NCBI GenBank assembly: GCA_023512835.1
Contig: CM042090.1
Span: 54,113,365 to 54,177,364, forward strand
DNA: 64,000 nt
Origin: Taxillus chinensis
Lineage: Eukaryota > Streptophyta > Magnoliopsida > Santalales > Loranthaceae
Reading direction: 5' to 3'
A model generated the notes under the pieces. The model searched no databases, was not told where the DNA came from, and saw only the letters and a list, made by a program, of their open reading frames with translations. Shown here in pieces: positions 32,333 through 45,500 of the stretch. The position numbers and the translations under genes were made by a program. Numbering within the stretch: position 1 is the stretch's first letter; the number at the start of each line of letters is the position of its first letter.

Positions 32333-33329
32333 TTTGTGACATCATTCAAGTTGAGATGTATTAAAATTACAGGTATTAAAATTTCAACTGTAATCTTCTT
32401 CTTCACTTGTATTATTGGTTGTAGCAATTAAGACCCTTGTTGTACATTGAGAACATTGTCATTCATGTTATTTTTGACATCACTCACCCCTACTATGCTT
32501 TCTATATATATTTTTATTTCATCAGAACATGGAAGTGGAGAAGCAGAACAAATTTTCCCAACGTTGTGTTGCAGCTGCATTTTTTTCAACATGATCATAT
32601 TTTTAAAGAGGTTTTGAATTATTTAGTTAACTATGTGTGTAGTTGTAGTGAGCTTTCTGTTTGTTTAATTCGTGGAACTATGCAGAGGTGAGATTTTGAT
32701 GTAGAAGAATCCTCTTCCAAAAAACCTTGTAACTTTCTTTAATTGAATATGCTTTTCTTTTCACTGTTATATACCTTGGTAAGCTTTTGGTTTGTAGCAT
32801 TGAAGGGCCAGAGGGCCTTTTGGGTTTATGGGTATGTTCCTCAAAATAACATCTACCAATATATGTAAGGTGAAATTCTACACTCCACAATGAAAACTTT
32901 ACTTTCATGATTTAAATGGATATAGTTGTTCTACCAATAACATCTTCCTTCATTTTAGGTTGCATGAGATGAACTAAAAAAAGATTGCATCAATAATCTT
33001 TCTTAGTTTGTTCCTTCCAGTGTTCCTAATGTACCATGCATAGGGACTAGAGATAGAATTTAATTTTTCGACCAACTATTGCATCGTAAACCTATGTTTC
33101 TATTGGAAATAAATCATACACAGGTATATCTATACTTTTAAGTCCCATTATATCAGAGTTCAAAGTACTTGAAAATTAAAATCAACTTTCTGAATTACCA
33201 AAAAATATCAAAACACTATTCTGATAATTAATTTTGATGTGGGTTAGTAGACTGGGATTAGAAGACTACTACTATCGATAATAGATACATTTGTGCTAAT
33301 TGAATTTTTTTTCCTTTTTGTTCCCTCTC
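32333..33329. other. AT-rich DNA between the CACTA protease gene and element 3
   Basis: No convincing coding segment or terminal inverted repeat on either strand. The right end of the CACTA element should lie in this stretch or beyond element 3, but I could not locate it. A possible splice acceptor (TTCCCTCTCAG, 33320-33330) stands at the element 3 insertion site. Confidence 0.5.
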
Positions 33330-33334
33330 AGATG

Positions 33335-36300
33335 TGTTGGACCCCATTTTGTCCGGGTTGGACATACACATTTATTTTTCACTTTGAACTTCGTTCCTAT
33401 TTGTTAATCACTTTATACAGATAAATAAAGAGACGTGATCACCGATCTGAGAGGGGGATTTCAATGCCTTCTTTAAAAAGGTTTTCAAATTCCAAAGGGA
33501 CAGTTCCGGGCGATAGAAAATGAAATTTGAGGATCAATGCCTTCGACCACGCTCAAATCCGAGGTCAAACGAAGAAGTTATGGTCAAAACCGTATTCGGA
33601 CCAGTAACGACGATGAATTAGCTGCCAATATTCAAAACGACACTCCGAATCAGGTCACGAACCTCATGCTCTTAATCTTCTCATCATTTTGAGAATCTTG
33701 ATGTATATATTGCATATATTCGCACACGGAGCTTATTTTTAAAAAAAAACCAAAAAACAACAAAATACTTTTTTTCGGTAATAAAGCGGTTTAGGGGTGC
33801 GCAGTATAGTCTTGACACAAAAATAAACTCATTTTCTAGAAAAAATGATACGGAGTCGCTCGTCGTGACGCACCGAGTCCAAAACTTTTTTTTTACATTT
33901 TATTGAAAGCTGAATTATTTTTCAATCCCAAAAACCAAAAAACAGCGGTTAAAAATTCCAAAAACAAGTTAACAAAATCCTTTTTTTTTCTTTCTTTTCT
34001 TTCTTTTTCTCCTTCTCTGCACGCTTCAAGCCACGTGTCAGTGTCGTGTGGATCAGTAATAATAAAACAAAACAAAAAACAAAAAACAAAAAAAAACAAA
34101 ATACAAAAAAATAAATAATAAAAGCAAAAACAAAACACAGCCACACAAATACAACACCCTTATCCTAATCACTCGTCGTCTTCTACCCTTTCTCACTCTA
34201 GCCGTTGCGTCTTCTTCCCCAGCGACGCGCCATGGCTGCCATGCCCACCGGAGGACCACCAGAGCTCCACGACGATGCCAGCCCATCACTCATCTCTCTT
34301 CTCCCATAGATCGAACCGCGGTCAAGCCATGGTTCTCTTCTCTCTCTCGACCACACCCGAGGCTGGGGTTAAGGCCAACCATGATCCGATCAGCAAACCC
34401 AAGCCGCCGCCCTCCATCAAACCTAAACCCTAATCCCTCTTCCTCTATTTAAACCCAAACCAAGTACAATCAAATGGGGGGCTCTCTGAAACCAAAACAA
34501 GCCTACCGTAATTTCTCACCTCTTTCAATACCAGAATCCATGGAGAGTTCCCCTGGTGGCCGGAATCCCTCCGCCGGCCATTGTCGCTCCCTTTTCTATG
34601 ATCCCGACAGATACAGTCTGACCGTTCATCTTCCTCCAACCGCACCTTGACTCCTTGAGTCGTCGCCTCTTGTAGCCGCCGTCATCCCCTGCTGACGCGG
34701 CCACCACACCAACTACCCGACGCATCCCCTCTAACGGCGACGCAACCCCATTGCCGACTGACACTAACCACCCCAGCAGCGGCACGCCTCAGTCCCCCAT
34801 AGTGTAGCCACCATCGGTCGACATCAATTGTTCCAGCCACAACACGTCTCGATCCTACAGCGCCAACGCAACATCAACCCCGAGACATAGTTTCTCGTCG
34901 CCTTGGCCACATCTCCCCTTACTGAAGCTGCTGCCGACCACGAGACATCCCCCCTCACTGCCTCGACTGTTGCTCGGTTGCTAAAACTCATTAGTCCTAA
35001 GAAGAAGGCACTCAGCTCCGTGAAGTTAAAGAAGGGTATGGCGTGGGGTTTTTCTTTGATTGTGTCTTTGTTGATTGGTGGATTTTCTTATGTCAAACGT
35101 ACTACCAACGCTTTCATGGGATATATGTTTGTTTTGATATGGATTTGATGCTGTTTACACAAATGTTCCACTCTCACAATCTCTGGCATTTGATTTTTCA
35201 TTTTCGTCATTTGGATTTGTCTATAAAATATCAAAATGCATTTGTTTTACTGGCTCTACGTTTTGGTTTTCCCAAATGTCTGTTTCTGGTTTTCATCCAA
35301 ATAGATCTCTGAGTCTTGACATTTTGGGGTCTTAATATTGTGGTCTGTTTCAGATTATAGACTTATTCATTGAACTATATGTTTTTAAACTGTTTTGGGT
35401 CTTAGCATTCTATTTTTCTGTTTTGACACATGTTCTTGGGTGGCTTTGATTGTCTGTCTGGTATAAGAACATGAGGTCACGTTTCACGTTTTCAGGATGT
35501 TTTTTTTGTGTTTCATCCCTATGTCTCGTTTGGATTATGTCACTGTCGGCCTTTGTTTTGGGTTGTTTTGTTGGTAAGATTTTAGAGGTGGGTGCCTGTG
35601 TCTGCATGACTTTAATCCCCATGTCAATACCACTTGCGTTCTTTCCATGTCTGATTGCATGTGGGCGTTGGATTTGTTTATCTATTGTCCTAACATTTGT
35701 TTTGCAGGGTTTATTATTATTCTAACCTTTTTTATTTTATTATTAGAGTTGATTTGTATAACTATTTTATTTTGTTTATTGTTTTTGTGTATCAAGGTTA
35801 CTCCCATTGTATTTCATTCATCATAATGGCTTTGAGCCACTTGTAAAATGTAAGCCGTCAATCAAGTAGCGAAAAAAAAAAAAGATTGAAGAGAAAAAGG
35901 TGAGATAAAAAAAAAGAGAAATGAGAGAAAAAAAAAAGAGAAGACAAAAAAAAAGAGATTTTTTTATTTTATTTTCGTGGATGCCACTAATCACACACTA
36001 CACTTTTATTTGTAAAACAAAAAAAGAGGATTTTGTTATTGTTTTATTTCTTTTAAAAAAAAAATGTGTTCTTTGAAAAACAAAAAAACAAAAAAACAAA
36101 AAGAAGGTAAAGAGTTTTTTTTTTCTTTTCTCAAAATTTTAAAATAAAAAATCAAAATTCTTTTATATAAAAAATCCAAAAAATGTTTTCTTGTTATTTA
36201 AAAAAATTTTCTCAAACTTGTTTGATTTCATTTTATTTTCCTTCTTAGCATTTTTAGAAATTCTTTTAGGATCTGTTAAATAAATTGTAATACTTAGTTA

Positions 36301-36712
36301 GGATTATTCTTTGGTTTGTAGATACTTTAATTTTTAATATCTCTCTTAGACATTTTAAGCAATTTGATTTAATTTAATTTTTAACAAATAAATTAGAAAA
36401 ATGAAAAAAGGGGGTAGAAATTCTAAGTCCATGAAAATAAAGTTAACTGTAAATAAGCAAAAGTTAAAATAAATTAGAAACCTCTAAAATCTTAAGATAG
36501 GTACTGAAAGGGCGTTGCGGGGGTGTTAATCCTTCCCCGCACGTAACAAACTCCCGAACTTAACTCTAGTGACGTAGATTATTTTAGGTGACCAACTGCA
36601 CCCCAAAAACAGTTGGTGGCAACTCTGTTTTTTTCATCACCATTCGGGTGAAGGGCGGGAGAACCGCATCCCCAAAAGCGGGTTTCCTTCCGGACGAAAA
36701 CAGGTGATAACA
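33335..36712 (+). repeat. Element 3 5' LTR (3378 bp)
   Basis: Matches 42582-45928 closely, with differences mostly in A and T runs. A CTCTATTTAAACCC TATA-like box lies at 34442-34455. It includes poly-A/T low-complexity blocks (33740-34130, 35865-36130) and near the 3' end a conserved CCAACTG..CAGTTGG stem (36590-36617). ORF-like stretches inside are not conserved as protein. Confidence 0.94.
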
Positions 36713-36714
36713 GC

Positions 36715-36732
36715 TGGCGACTCCGCTGGGGA
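36715..36732 (+). promoter_or_regulatory. Primer binding site, Ogre/Tat type
   Basis: TGGCGACTCCGCTGGGGA begins 2 bases after the LTR. This wording is the primer site of Ogre-like elements (reported as tRNA-Arg in that lineage). Confidence 0.85.
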
Positions 36733-37873
36733 CGTTAGAGAGTTAGGCCTAGAATTAAGATTAAGAGGTTTCTTTTTTGTTTTTACTCACTTAACTATTC
36801 TTTATTTCTTTATTTTGCTCGCCTACATTATTATTGTATGATAGTTGTGCTTTACAAGCTTTGATGCCATAATAGTTATGTTTTACTGCTTTTCCTAACT
36901 ATTGCATTCATGCATAACCCTATACTCGGGTTTTTGTCACAAATTAGGTTAGCGAGGTTTATTGGGGTGCCCTGCGCGTTGATCATTATCCGCGAAGAGA
37001 CCCCGGACTCCTCAACTCAAGCTAGAGGTCCTTTTAAGGCTCGTCCTTCTAAGGCCCCCCTCCGGTAAATCCCATGGTGTACGGAGCCCTCTATTGAGGT
37101 AGCTTGGGAACCAACGAATAAAATAGGTTCAGCAATAGAAGTCCATTAGGGACATTGACCCACATGTCGTTTGCCCATTTTAGCCTTCCTTTTGAAGGAT
37201 AGGTGCATTCATAGTAGACCATATTGTTTTATTACTGCTATCTTGCTATATACTGTTTTGTACATATTCTTATTATTATTGTTCATATATTGTTTTTCTT
37301 TTTACTAATTTTATTTCAATTTATGTAATTGTTCATATAAATATTGTTGTTTTACTAACCTTATCTTATGTACATTACTGTTCTAACCTTATTTTGTATA
37401 TTGTTTTTTTTTTCTGACCTTCATTCACACATTGTTTATATAGTCTTAGGACATAAATACCGAACATAAGCTTAGGTGTACATTCAAGCATTCATTACTT
37501 AGTTTAGGGATACTTGAGACTAGTAGTCATTAATTCATGTGTTCCTGCATTTCATAACCATAAAAAGAAGAAAAAAAAAAGAAAAAAAAGAAAACAAAAA
37601 AGAAGAGTGACAAAAAAGGGAGATCATGTAAATAATACAAACCCTTAGGACTCATAACATGCTTCATACATCACTGTAAGAAGGGTAGGTGTTTAACCTC
37701 TCATGCACATCTTTACATGCATGCATACCTTCAGCAAAAAAAAAATGAAATGAAAAATGAAATGAAAAAATGAAACAGAATCAAAGGGAGCTTACCGCAT
37801 TTTACCTTTTCCAGAAGTTAACATAGCGCACCGATACAATCTGCGATCCCGTCATCAACGATCATCTACTTCA
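36733..37873 (+). other. Element 3 leader
   Basis: About 1.1 kb of noncoding leader with AT-rich and A-rich tracts (37560-37630, 37733-37775). Long leaders are usual for this lineage. No ORF matches a known domain. Confidence 0.6.
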
Positions 37874-39341
37874 ATGGCAGACCAAACTGAAAGTCGTTTT
37901 ACTAGTCTGGAGCAAGGACAACAAGAACTTCAGAATCAGATGAGGGTCATGATGGAAATGCTGACTAAGATGGCAACTGAAAAAGACAGGGGTTCTATTG
38001 AGGTAGACACTAACTCCCCTCATGGGCAGCCACAAGAAGCACCATTACCCCAAACTTTCATGCCAACACCTCCCCAAACATCTGTTCCAACCAATGTGAA
38101 TCCTGGACCTTCAAATTACATGCCTTTTGTTCAATCGAATCCAGTGAATGTTGCTGAACCGAGAGAGACTCCAATACATAAAGAAGATGACCAGTCCCTG
38201 GCAATGAAGCAATTGGAGGAGAGACTAAGAGCTGTAGAAGGAACAGAAACCTACGGAATGATCAGTCCTCAAGACTTGTGCCTAGTCCCCGGAGTTGTTC
38301 TACCACCGAAATTCAAGGTTCCAGAATTTGAAAAGTTTAATGGATCTCAGTGCCCTAGGACGCATATCACTATGTACTGTAGGAAGATGGCTGCTCACGC
38401 CAATGATGATAAACTCTTAATCCACTGTTTCCAAGAAAGTCTGACTGGGGCACCACTTCGATGGTATATTCAGTTGGAGGGACATCATATTAGGACCTGG
38501 AGGGACCTTGCAACTGCATTCCTAACGCAGTACAAACATGTCACGGAGTTGGAACTCGATAGGTTAGCATTGCTGGCTTTTGAAAAGGGGCTAATGAAAG
38601 TTTTAAAATGTATGCTAGAAGGTGGAGGGAGGCAGCTATGGAAGTCCAACCCCCGCTGACGGAAAAAGAGTTGACTACAATGTTCATCAGAACTCTAAAA
38701 GGGGTATACTATGAGAAACTAATTGGTAATGTGTCTAGCAACTTTGCAGACTTAGTAGCTTCTGGGGAACGCATAGAAGATGGTATTAAGGAAGGGAAGC
38801 TTCATGGAGAAACACCTGATCCACCAAAGAAGTCTCCATTGGGAGGAAAGAAAAAGGAAGCTGATACTCAGGTAGTTTGGCAGAATCCTCCTATTCCTCA
38901 AAGCACTTTTGGGGCATACCCAAATCTTTTCCCTACACCCGGATTCTATACGGGGTCACCTCCATTTGCAGCCTATGCGGCCCCAGTACCCAATTTCCAA
39001 CATATCAACCACCAAGGGGAGCCCCTAGCCCTCTTCCACCAGTCCAACCTCCAACTGTGCAACCAGGGCCCCAGCAGGCGCCCGCTAGGCCAAATCAAGC
39101 TTCCAATAGGGCTAAGCTAGAGTTCGACCCAATTCCCATAACTTACACGGAGCTATATCCCCAACTTTTGAAAGCCGGTATGGTGAGCCCTATACCTATG
39201 GGAGAAGTGAAGCAACCTTACCCGGGATGGTACAAAGCAGATGCCCGTTGTGCCTATCACAATAACGGAGTTGGTCACAACATTGAGGGTTGCATTGCCT
39301 TCAAGAGAAAGGTCCAACATCTGCTTAATTCCAAATGGTAG
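37874..39341 (+). pseudogene. gag: Element 3 gag with two frame changes
   Basis: Starts at ATG 37874 (MADQTESRFTSLEQGQQELQ), with an N-terminal coiled-coil-like stretch. The capsid block PEFEKFNGSQCPRTHITMYC, FQESLTGAPLRWYIQLEG and LATAFLTQYKH follows. The frame shifts near 38605 to continue as MYARRWREAAMEVQPPLTEK, and again near 39030-39110 to LEFDPIPITYTELYPQLLKA. The C-terminus has CAYHNNGVGHNIEGCIAFK, the CCHC-like motif of Ogre-type gag. Stop at 39339-39341. The two frame changes suggest this copy makes no full-length Gag. Confidence 0.85.
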
Positions 39342-39984
39342 GATTTCTTAAAGCAAGCTAGCGCACCAAATGTCAACTCAAATCCATTGCCAGAGCATTC
39401 CAACTAGTGAACCGTGAACGTGGGAGCCATTGGAAGATCAAGTTTTGTGACACCTTGGGAAACTCTGTGGGAGTTTAGAACTTTTTCTTGTGTTTGGTTT
39501 TGTTAATCTTGTTTTACATTCTGCATGCTTTTTGAAATTTTAGAACTGTGTTCCTTTGTGTGGCATTTGTGAAAAAAGAAAAACATGTCTTTTAAAAGTT
39601 ATTTTACCCATATTTTGTATGCAATGTCTATTACTACTTGTTTACTCTCTTGGCATGGGTAATAAGTCCAACAGGGGCATACCAAACAAAGAATCTGGGC
39701 TATTTAAGTTTAGCCAAAACCAAAAGGACGAATAGATGAGCAACTACCGTGGAAATCAGGGGACCAAATCCAAGAGAAGCGATGTCCACTTCAAACAGGG
39801 GCATTTGACACCGACGGGTTCCTTCTACCACCGAGAGATAAGTTCATTTCTACTTGGGCATTTTGAGACAAATTTTGATTGTTTAAAATGAAGAGAGGCC
39901 GTCTTTTCTTACCTCGTAATACTACCATTGTTAGCCCTTTTGAGCTTAAATATCTTTTCTTTGACATAACCCGATCCGTAGTTC

Positions 39985-40345
39985 ACCCCGTATTGGGACA
40001 ATTTATAAATAGCAAGACCCCATTCTGGGGCAGTGTTGTAAAATAATTCTCACATTGGGACAGTTTTTAAGACCCCTCATAGATACATACCCCACAATTG
40101 GGGCAGTTTTTGTTAAAGAAAAATAAAAATAGAGAGAGCAAAAGAAAATAAACCAGCACAAAATATAACTCTCATGTTGGGGCAGTTTTTAAGACCTTTC
40201 ATAGAGATATCCCACGATCGGGGCAATTTTTGTTAGATAGAAAAAAGTGAGCGAAAGAAAAAAGAAAAGAAAAGAAACATCTTGTAGCAAGATCCCGCAT
40301 TGGGACAGTTTTGTAAAGTACCCCCGCATTGGGGCAATTTTAGCA
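39985..40345 (+). repeat. Degenerate array of CCCCACATTGGGGCAGTTTT units, eight copies
   Basis: Copies begin near 39985, 40017, 40050, 40089, 40161, 40210, 40293 and 40321, with uneven spacing. Each has a short C run, ATTG and GGGGCAGTTTTT or GGGACAGTTTT, so each can form a small CCCC..GGGG stem. Confidence 0.8.
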
Positions 40346-41822
40346 ATTGTGTAAAGTATAGTCTGAACTATGGATCAAATCTAGCCTAGAATAGGTTCGA
40401 GCTGCTTTATACCCTTTCTTGTTAAACCCAGTAGCCCAAGCCTACATTACTGTCCTAATAAAGTCCTCTCCGATTAAGCAATCAAATTATGTCTCAAATG
40501 CTCAAAAAGAACAAGTCATGGATATCCAAGGCGGACTTGATGAAAACCCGCAAGGGCATCAAGGGTAAAATTCAAAACCAGCTACAAGGCAGAAAGAACA
40601 ACAATCAGAAAGTAAGGCGGGCTTAGTGAAAACCCGAAAGGGCACTAAGAGCAAAATTCAAAGCCAATAAAAGAAGATCAAGCACTCAATACTCAAGATC
40701 AGTCAACATCTTCTCCATTGAGTTTCTGAGCATCAAGACTTAAGCACTCTGATATCCTTCAAACCAAGCCTCAACACAACAAGCCCAAGATCTGCAAGCA
40801 TCTTGTACAACTGAGCCTTCGAGCATAAGGTCCAAAAATCCAACATTCTCTGAGTTTCGAAGCATCAAGAGTCCAACATTTTCAAGCAAGTAGCCAGAAT
40901 CCAAATCAAGCTCCTAAGCCTCAAGATTCAAACAACCAGGTCAAGCTGAAGGTTACACCTAGTTAGTTCAGAAACTTTGGAAGGCTTCCCCTCAAAAGCT
41001 TTTGCCTCTCTCAAGTGAGAAAACAAGTACTGATTTCACATTGCATAATCATGTTTCAAAAATCGTTTTCAATAAATTTTGTTTTAAAATTCAACTGCTT
41101 TGTGTACGTTACTTTCAGTAAAATGCTTATGCCCCAGCTGAGTTTCCCAGGGTGTCACTCAGCAAGAATGCCCGGACCAAGTAAGAAGGGATTCCCCAAT
41201 TGAATGGACTCACTTCCTAGCCAAAGCAAAAGCTACTGTCCCAGAGTACAATAAACTCCCAGCAAGTTCAATTCATTCAGGAAAGTCCCTTGAGCATTCT
41301 GAAATTCTGAAGAAATCAAGCAAGTCTCCCCAGCGATTGGAGCACTTCCAAACATGAGTTCCAACAGTGCTAATCCCCTAGCGGTTTAAGATCCCTTTTA
41401 ACATAAAATTCATCATGCATCATAGACATGCATCTCATTGCATTCCATGCATCACTTGCATACATGCATCATTTTTTTCGATTTCAGGAACGTTTTCGCC
41501 TTTGAAGCTCCCAAGAGATCATCACCAACAAGTTTCCCAAAATGACCAAGCCCTAAAGGCTTCCATTGTTCGACCATGAAAGTTCTTCTTTATGATTTCT
41601 CAAGCCCTAGAAGCCTCTGTGACAATCAAAAAAGCATTTCATTCTTTTTTAGGTAACCTCGTAGAGCGATCTCATTGAGTGAACTCGTAGAGGGAGCCCA
41701 TATTGATTCATTAACAAATTTCTTCAGCAATCATTGATTCCTTTCCCGGCCCTAGATGCCATTTCAGTCCCTCGACCTTAGCGGTCATTCCCTGGCATAT
41801 CCGTATCCTTTTTATCCTTTTA

Positions 41823-42305
41823 GGAAGTCCGCAGGCAGTTCCCCTACACCTATCCCATCTTTATTTCTCATTCTTTTAGGAAGTCCATCGGCAGGTCCCC
41901 AGTAACTATCCTCAGTAGTTGTTAAATTTTAATTTTGGGAAGTCCGCAGGCAGTTCCCCTGCACCTATCCCACCTTTCTTTTTCACTTTTTTTCAGGAAG
42001 TCCACTGGCAGGTCCCCGGTAACTATCATCAGTTTTTAAATTTACTTTTGGGAAGTCCGCAGGCAGTTCCCCTGCACCTATCCCACTTCTCTTTTTCATT
42101 TACTTTTGGGAAGTCCACTGGCAGGTCCCCGATAACTATCCTTGGTCTTTAAATTTAATTTCGGGAAGTTCGCAGGCAGTTCCCCTGCATCTATCCCCCG
42201 TTTTCTTTTCAATTTCAAAGTAAGTCCGTAGGTGGTTCCCCTGCGCTTATCCTTTTTGTTTCTTTGTTTGGGGAGTCCGCAGGCAGTTCCCCTGCACTTA
42301 TCCCA
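41823..42305 (+). repeat. Alternating two-type tandem repeat (A-B-A-B-A-B-A-A-A)
   Basis: Type A: GGAAGTCCGCAGGCAGTTCC then CCTGCACCTATCCCA. Type B: GGAAGTCCACTGGCAGGTCC then CCGGTAACTATCCT. Starts are near 41823, 41878, 41939, 41996, 42052, 42107, 42163, 42224 and 42273, so each unit is about 55-60 bases. Confidence 0.88.
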
Positions 42306-42568
42306 CTTTTACTTTTCAATTCTTGTCAGCCCTAGATGCCTTTTCAATTCTTGTTATCCATAGATGCCTTTTAAACATCCGACTTTTCGCCCTTTCTAAT
42401 TCCCGTTGGTCCTAGATGCCTCTTAAATTCTCATTGGCCTTAAAAGCCTCCTTTCCAACCATGATGTTCTACCTTGCTTCTGCATCAGGTAAGTCAGGTA
42501 AGTGCTCCAACCCGTCTAAAATGATTCCATTTTTATCTTTGCACAATGTTTGTATACAAACAATGTAC

Positions 42569-42581
42569 AAAGAGGGGCAGC
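42569..42581 (+). promoter_or_regulatory. Element 3 polypurine tract
   Basis: AAAGAGGGGCAGC directly before the 3' LTR start TGTTGGACC. The same tract is found on the minus strand at 62396-62407 in element 5. Confidence 0.85.
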
Positions 42582-45500
42582 TGTTGGACCCCATTTTGTC
42601 CGGGTTGGACATACACATTTATTTTTCACTTTGAACTTCGTTCCTATTTGTTAATCACTTTGTACAGATAAATAAAGAGACGTGATCACCGATCTGAGAG
42701 GGGGATTTCAATGCCTTCTTTAAAAAGGTTTTCAAATGCCAAAGGGACAGTTCCGAGCGATAGAAAATGAAATTTGAGGATCAATGCCTTCGACCACGCT
42801 CAAATCCGAGGTCAAACGAAGAAGTTATGGTCAAAACCGTATTCGGACCAGTAACGACAATGAATTAGCTGCCAATATTCAAAACGACACTCCGAATCAG
42901 GTCACGAACCTTATGCTCTTAATCCTCTCATCATTTTGAGAATCTTGATGTATATATTGCATATATTCGCACACAGAGCTTATTTTAAAAAAAATAACAA
43001 AAAACAAAAAATACTTTTTTCGGTAATAAAGCGGTTTAGGGGTGCGCAGTATAGTCTTGACACAAAAATAAACTCATTTTCTAGAAAAAATGATACGGAG
43101 TCACTCGTCGTGACGCACCGAGTCCAAAACTTTTTTTTTACATTTTATTAAAAGCTGAATTATTTTTCGATCCCAAAAACCAAAAAACAGCGGTTAAAAA
43201 TTCCAAAAACAAGTTAACAAAATCCTTTTTTTTTCTTTCTTTTCTTTCTTTTTCTCCTTCTCTGCACGCTTCAAGCCACGTGTCAGTGTCGTGTGGATCA
43301 GTAATAATAAAACAAAAAAAAAACAAAAAACAAAAAAATAAATAATAAAAGCAAAAACAAAACATAGCCACACAAATACAACACCCTTATCCTAATCACT
43401 CGTCGTTTTCTACCCTTTCTCTCTCCAGTCGTTGCGTCTTCTTCCCCAGCGACGCGCCATGGCTGCCATGCCCACTGGAGGACCACCAGAGCTCCACGAC
43501 GATGCCAGCCCATCACTCATCTCTCTTCTCCCATAGATCGAACCGCGGTCAAGCCATGGTTCTCTTCTCTCTCTCGACCACACCCAAGGCTGGGGTTAAG
43601 GCCAACCATGATCCAATCAGCAAACCCAAGCCGCCGCCTTCCATCAAACCTAAACCCTAATCCCTCTTCCTCTATTTAAACCCAAACCAAGTACAATCAA
43701 ATGGGGGGCTCTCTGAAACCAAAACAAACCTACCGTAATTTCTCACCTCTTTCAATACCAGAATCCATGGAGAGTTCCCCTGGTGGCCGGAATCCCTCTG
43801 CCGGCCATTGTCGCTCCCTTTTCTATGATCCCGACAGATACAGTCTGACCGTTCATCTTCCTCCAACCGCACCTTGACTCCTTGAGTCGTCGCCTCTTGT
43901 AGCCGCTGTCATCCCCTGTTGACGCGGCCACCACACCAACTACCCGACGCATCCCCTGTAACGGTGACGCAACCCCATTGCCGACTGACACTAACCACCC
44001 CAGCAGCGGCACGCCTCAGTCCCCCATGGTGTAGCCACCATCGGTCGACATCAATTGTTCCAGCCACAACACGTCTCGATCCTACAGCGCCAACGCAACA
44101 TCAACCCCGAGACATAGTTTCTCGTCGCCTTGGCCACGTCTCCCCGTACTGAAGCTGCTGCCGACCACGAGACATCCCCCCTCACTGCCTCGACTGTTGC
44201 TCGGTTGCTAAAACTCATCAGTCCTAAGAAGAAGGCACTCAGCTCCGTGAAGTTAAAGAAGGGTATGGCGTGGGGTTTTCCTTTGATTGTGTCTTTGTTG
44301 ATTGGTGGATTTTCTTATGTTAAACGTACTACCAATGCTTTCATGGGATATATGTTTGTTTTGATATGGATTTGATGCTGTTTACACAAATGTTCCACTC
44401 TCACATTCTCTGGCATTTGATTTTTGGTTTTCGTCATTTGGATTTGTCTATAAAATATCAAAATGCATTTGTTTTACTGGCTCTACGTTTTGGTTTTCCC
44501 AAATGCCTGTTTCTGGTTTTCATCCAAATAGATCTCTGAGTCTTGACATTTTGGGGTCTTAATATTGTGGTCTGTTTCAGATTATAGACTTATTCATTGA
44601 ACTATATGTTTTTAAACTATTTTGGGTCTTAGCGTTCTATTTTTCTGTTTTGACACATGTTCTTGGGTGGCTTTGATTGTCTGTCTGGTATAAGAACATG
44701 AGGTCACATTTTACGTTTTTAGGATGTTTTTTTTTGTGTTTCATCCCTATGTCTCGTTTGGATTATGTCACTGTCGGGCTTTGTTTTGGGTTGTTTTGTT
44801 GGTAAGATTTTAGAGGTGGGTACCTGTGTCTGCATGACTTTAATCCCCATGTGAATACCACTTGCATTCTTTCCATGTCTGATTGCATGTGGGCGTTGGA
44901 TTTGTTTATCTATTGTCCTAACATATGTTTTGCAGGGTTTATTATTATTCTAACCTTTTTTATTTTATTATTAAAGTTGATTTGTATAACTATTTTATTT
45001 TGTTTATAGTTTTTGTGTATCAAGGTTACTCCCATTGTATTTCATTCATCATAATGGCTTTGAGCCACTTGTAAAATGTAAGCCGTCAATCAAGTAGCGA
45101 AAAAAAAAAAAGATTGAAGAGAAAAAGGTGAGATAAAAAAAAAGAGAAATGAGAGAAAAAAAATAGAAGACAAAAAAAAAGAGATTTTTTTATTTTATTT
45201 TTGTGGATGCCACTAATCACACACTACACTTTTATTTGTAAAACAAAAAAAAGAGGATTTTGTTATTGTTTTATTTCTTTTAAAAAAAATGTGTTCTTTG
45301 GAAAACAAAAAAACAAAAAGAAGGTAAAGAGTTTTTTTTTCTTTTCTCAAAATTTTAAAATAAAAAATCAAAATTCTTTTATATAAAAAATCCAAAAAAT
45401 GTTTTCTTGTTATTTAAAAAAATTTTCTCAAACTTGTTTGATTTCATTTTATTTTCCTTCTTAGCATTTTTGGAAATTCTTTTAGGATCCGTTAAATAAA

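Larger units (their letters stand above)
39342..42568 (+). other. Element 3 noncoding 3' half where pol is missing
   Basis: The start may keep a remnant of the gag-protease junction (GTGAACGTGGGAGCCATTGG near 39416). After that there is no RT, RNase H or integrase wording in any frame. It contains a GGGGCAGTTTT array (39985-40345), a duplicated GAAAACCCG..AAGGGCA block (40540-40680) and a two-type repeat array (41823-42305). Confidence 0.75.

Noticed and set aside
32640..32660. GTTGTAGTGAG as the right CACTA terminus
   Set aside because: It resembles the reverse of CACTAC, but there is no partner at the left, no subterminal repeats and no 3-bp target duplication to support it.
34053..34785. 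Conserved frames inside the element 3 LTR (also 43298-44012)
   Set aside because: Present twice only because the LTR is duplicated; differences between copies do not favour synonymous sites as far as visible, and there is no known domain.
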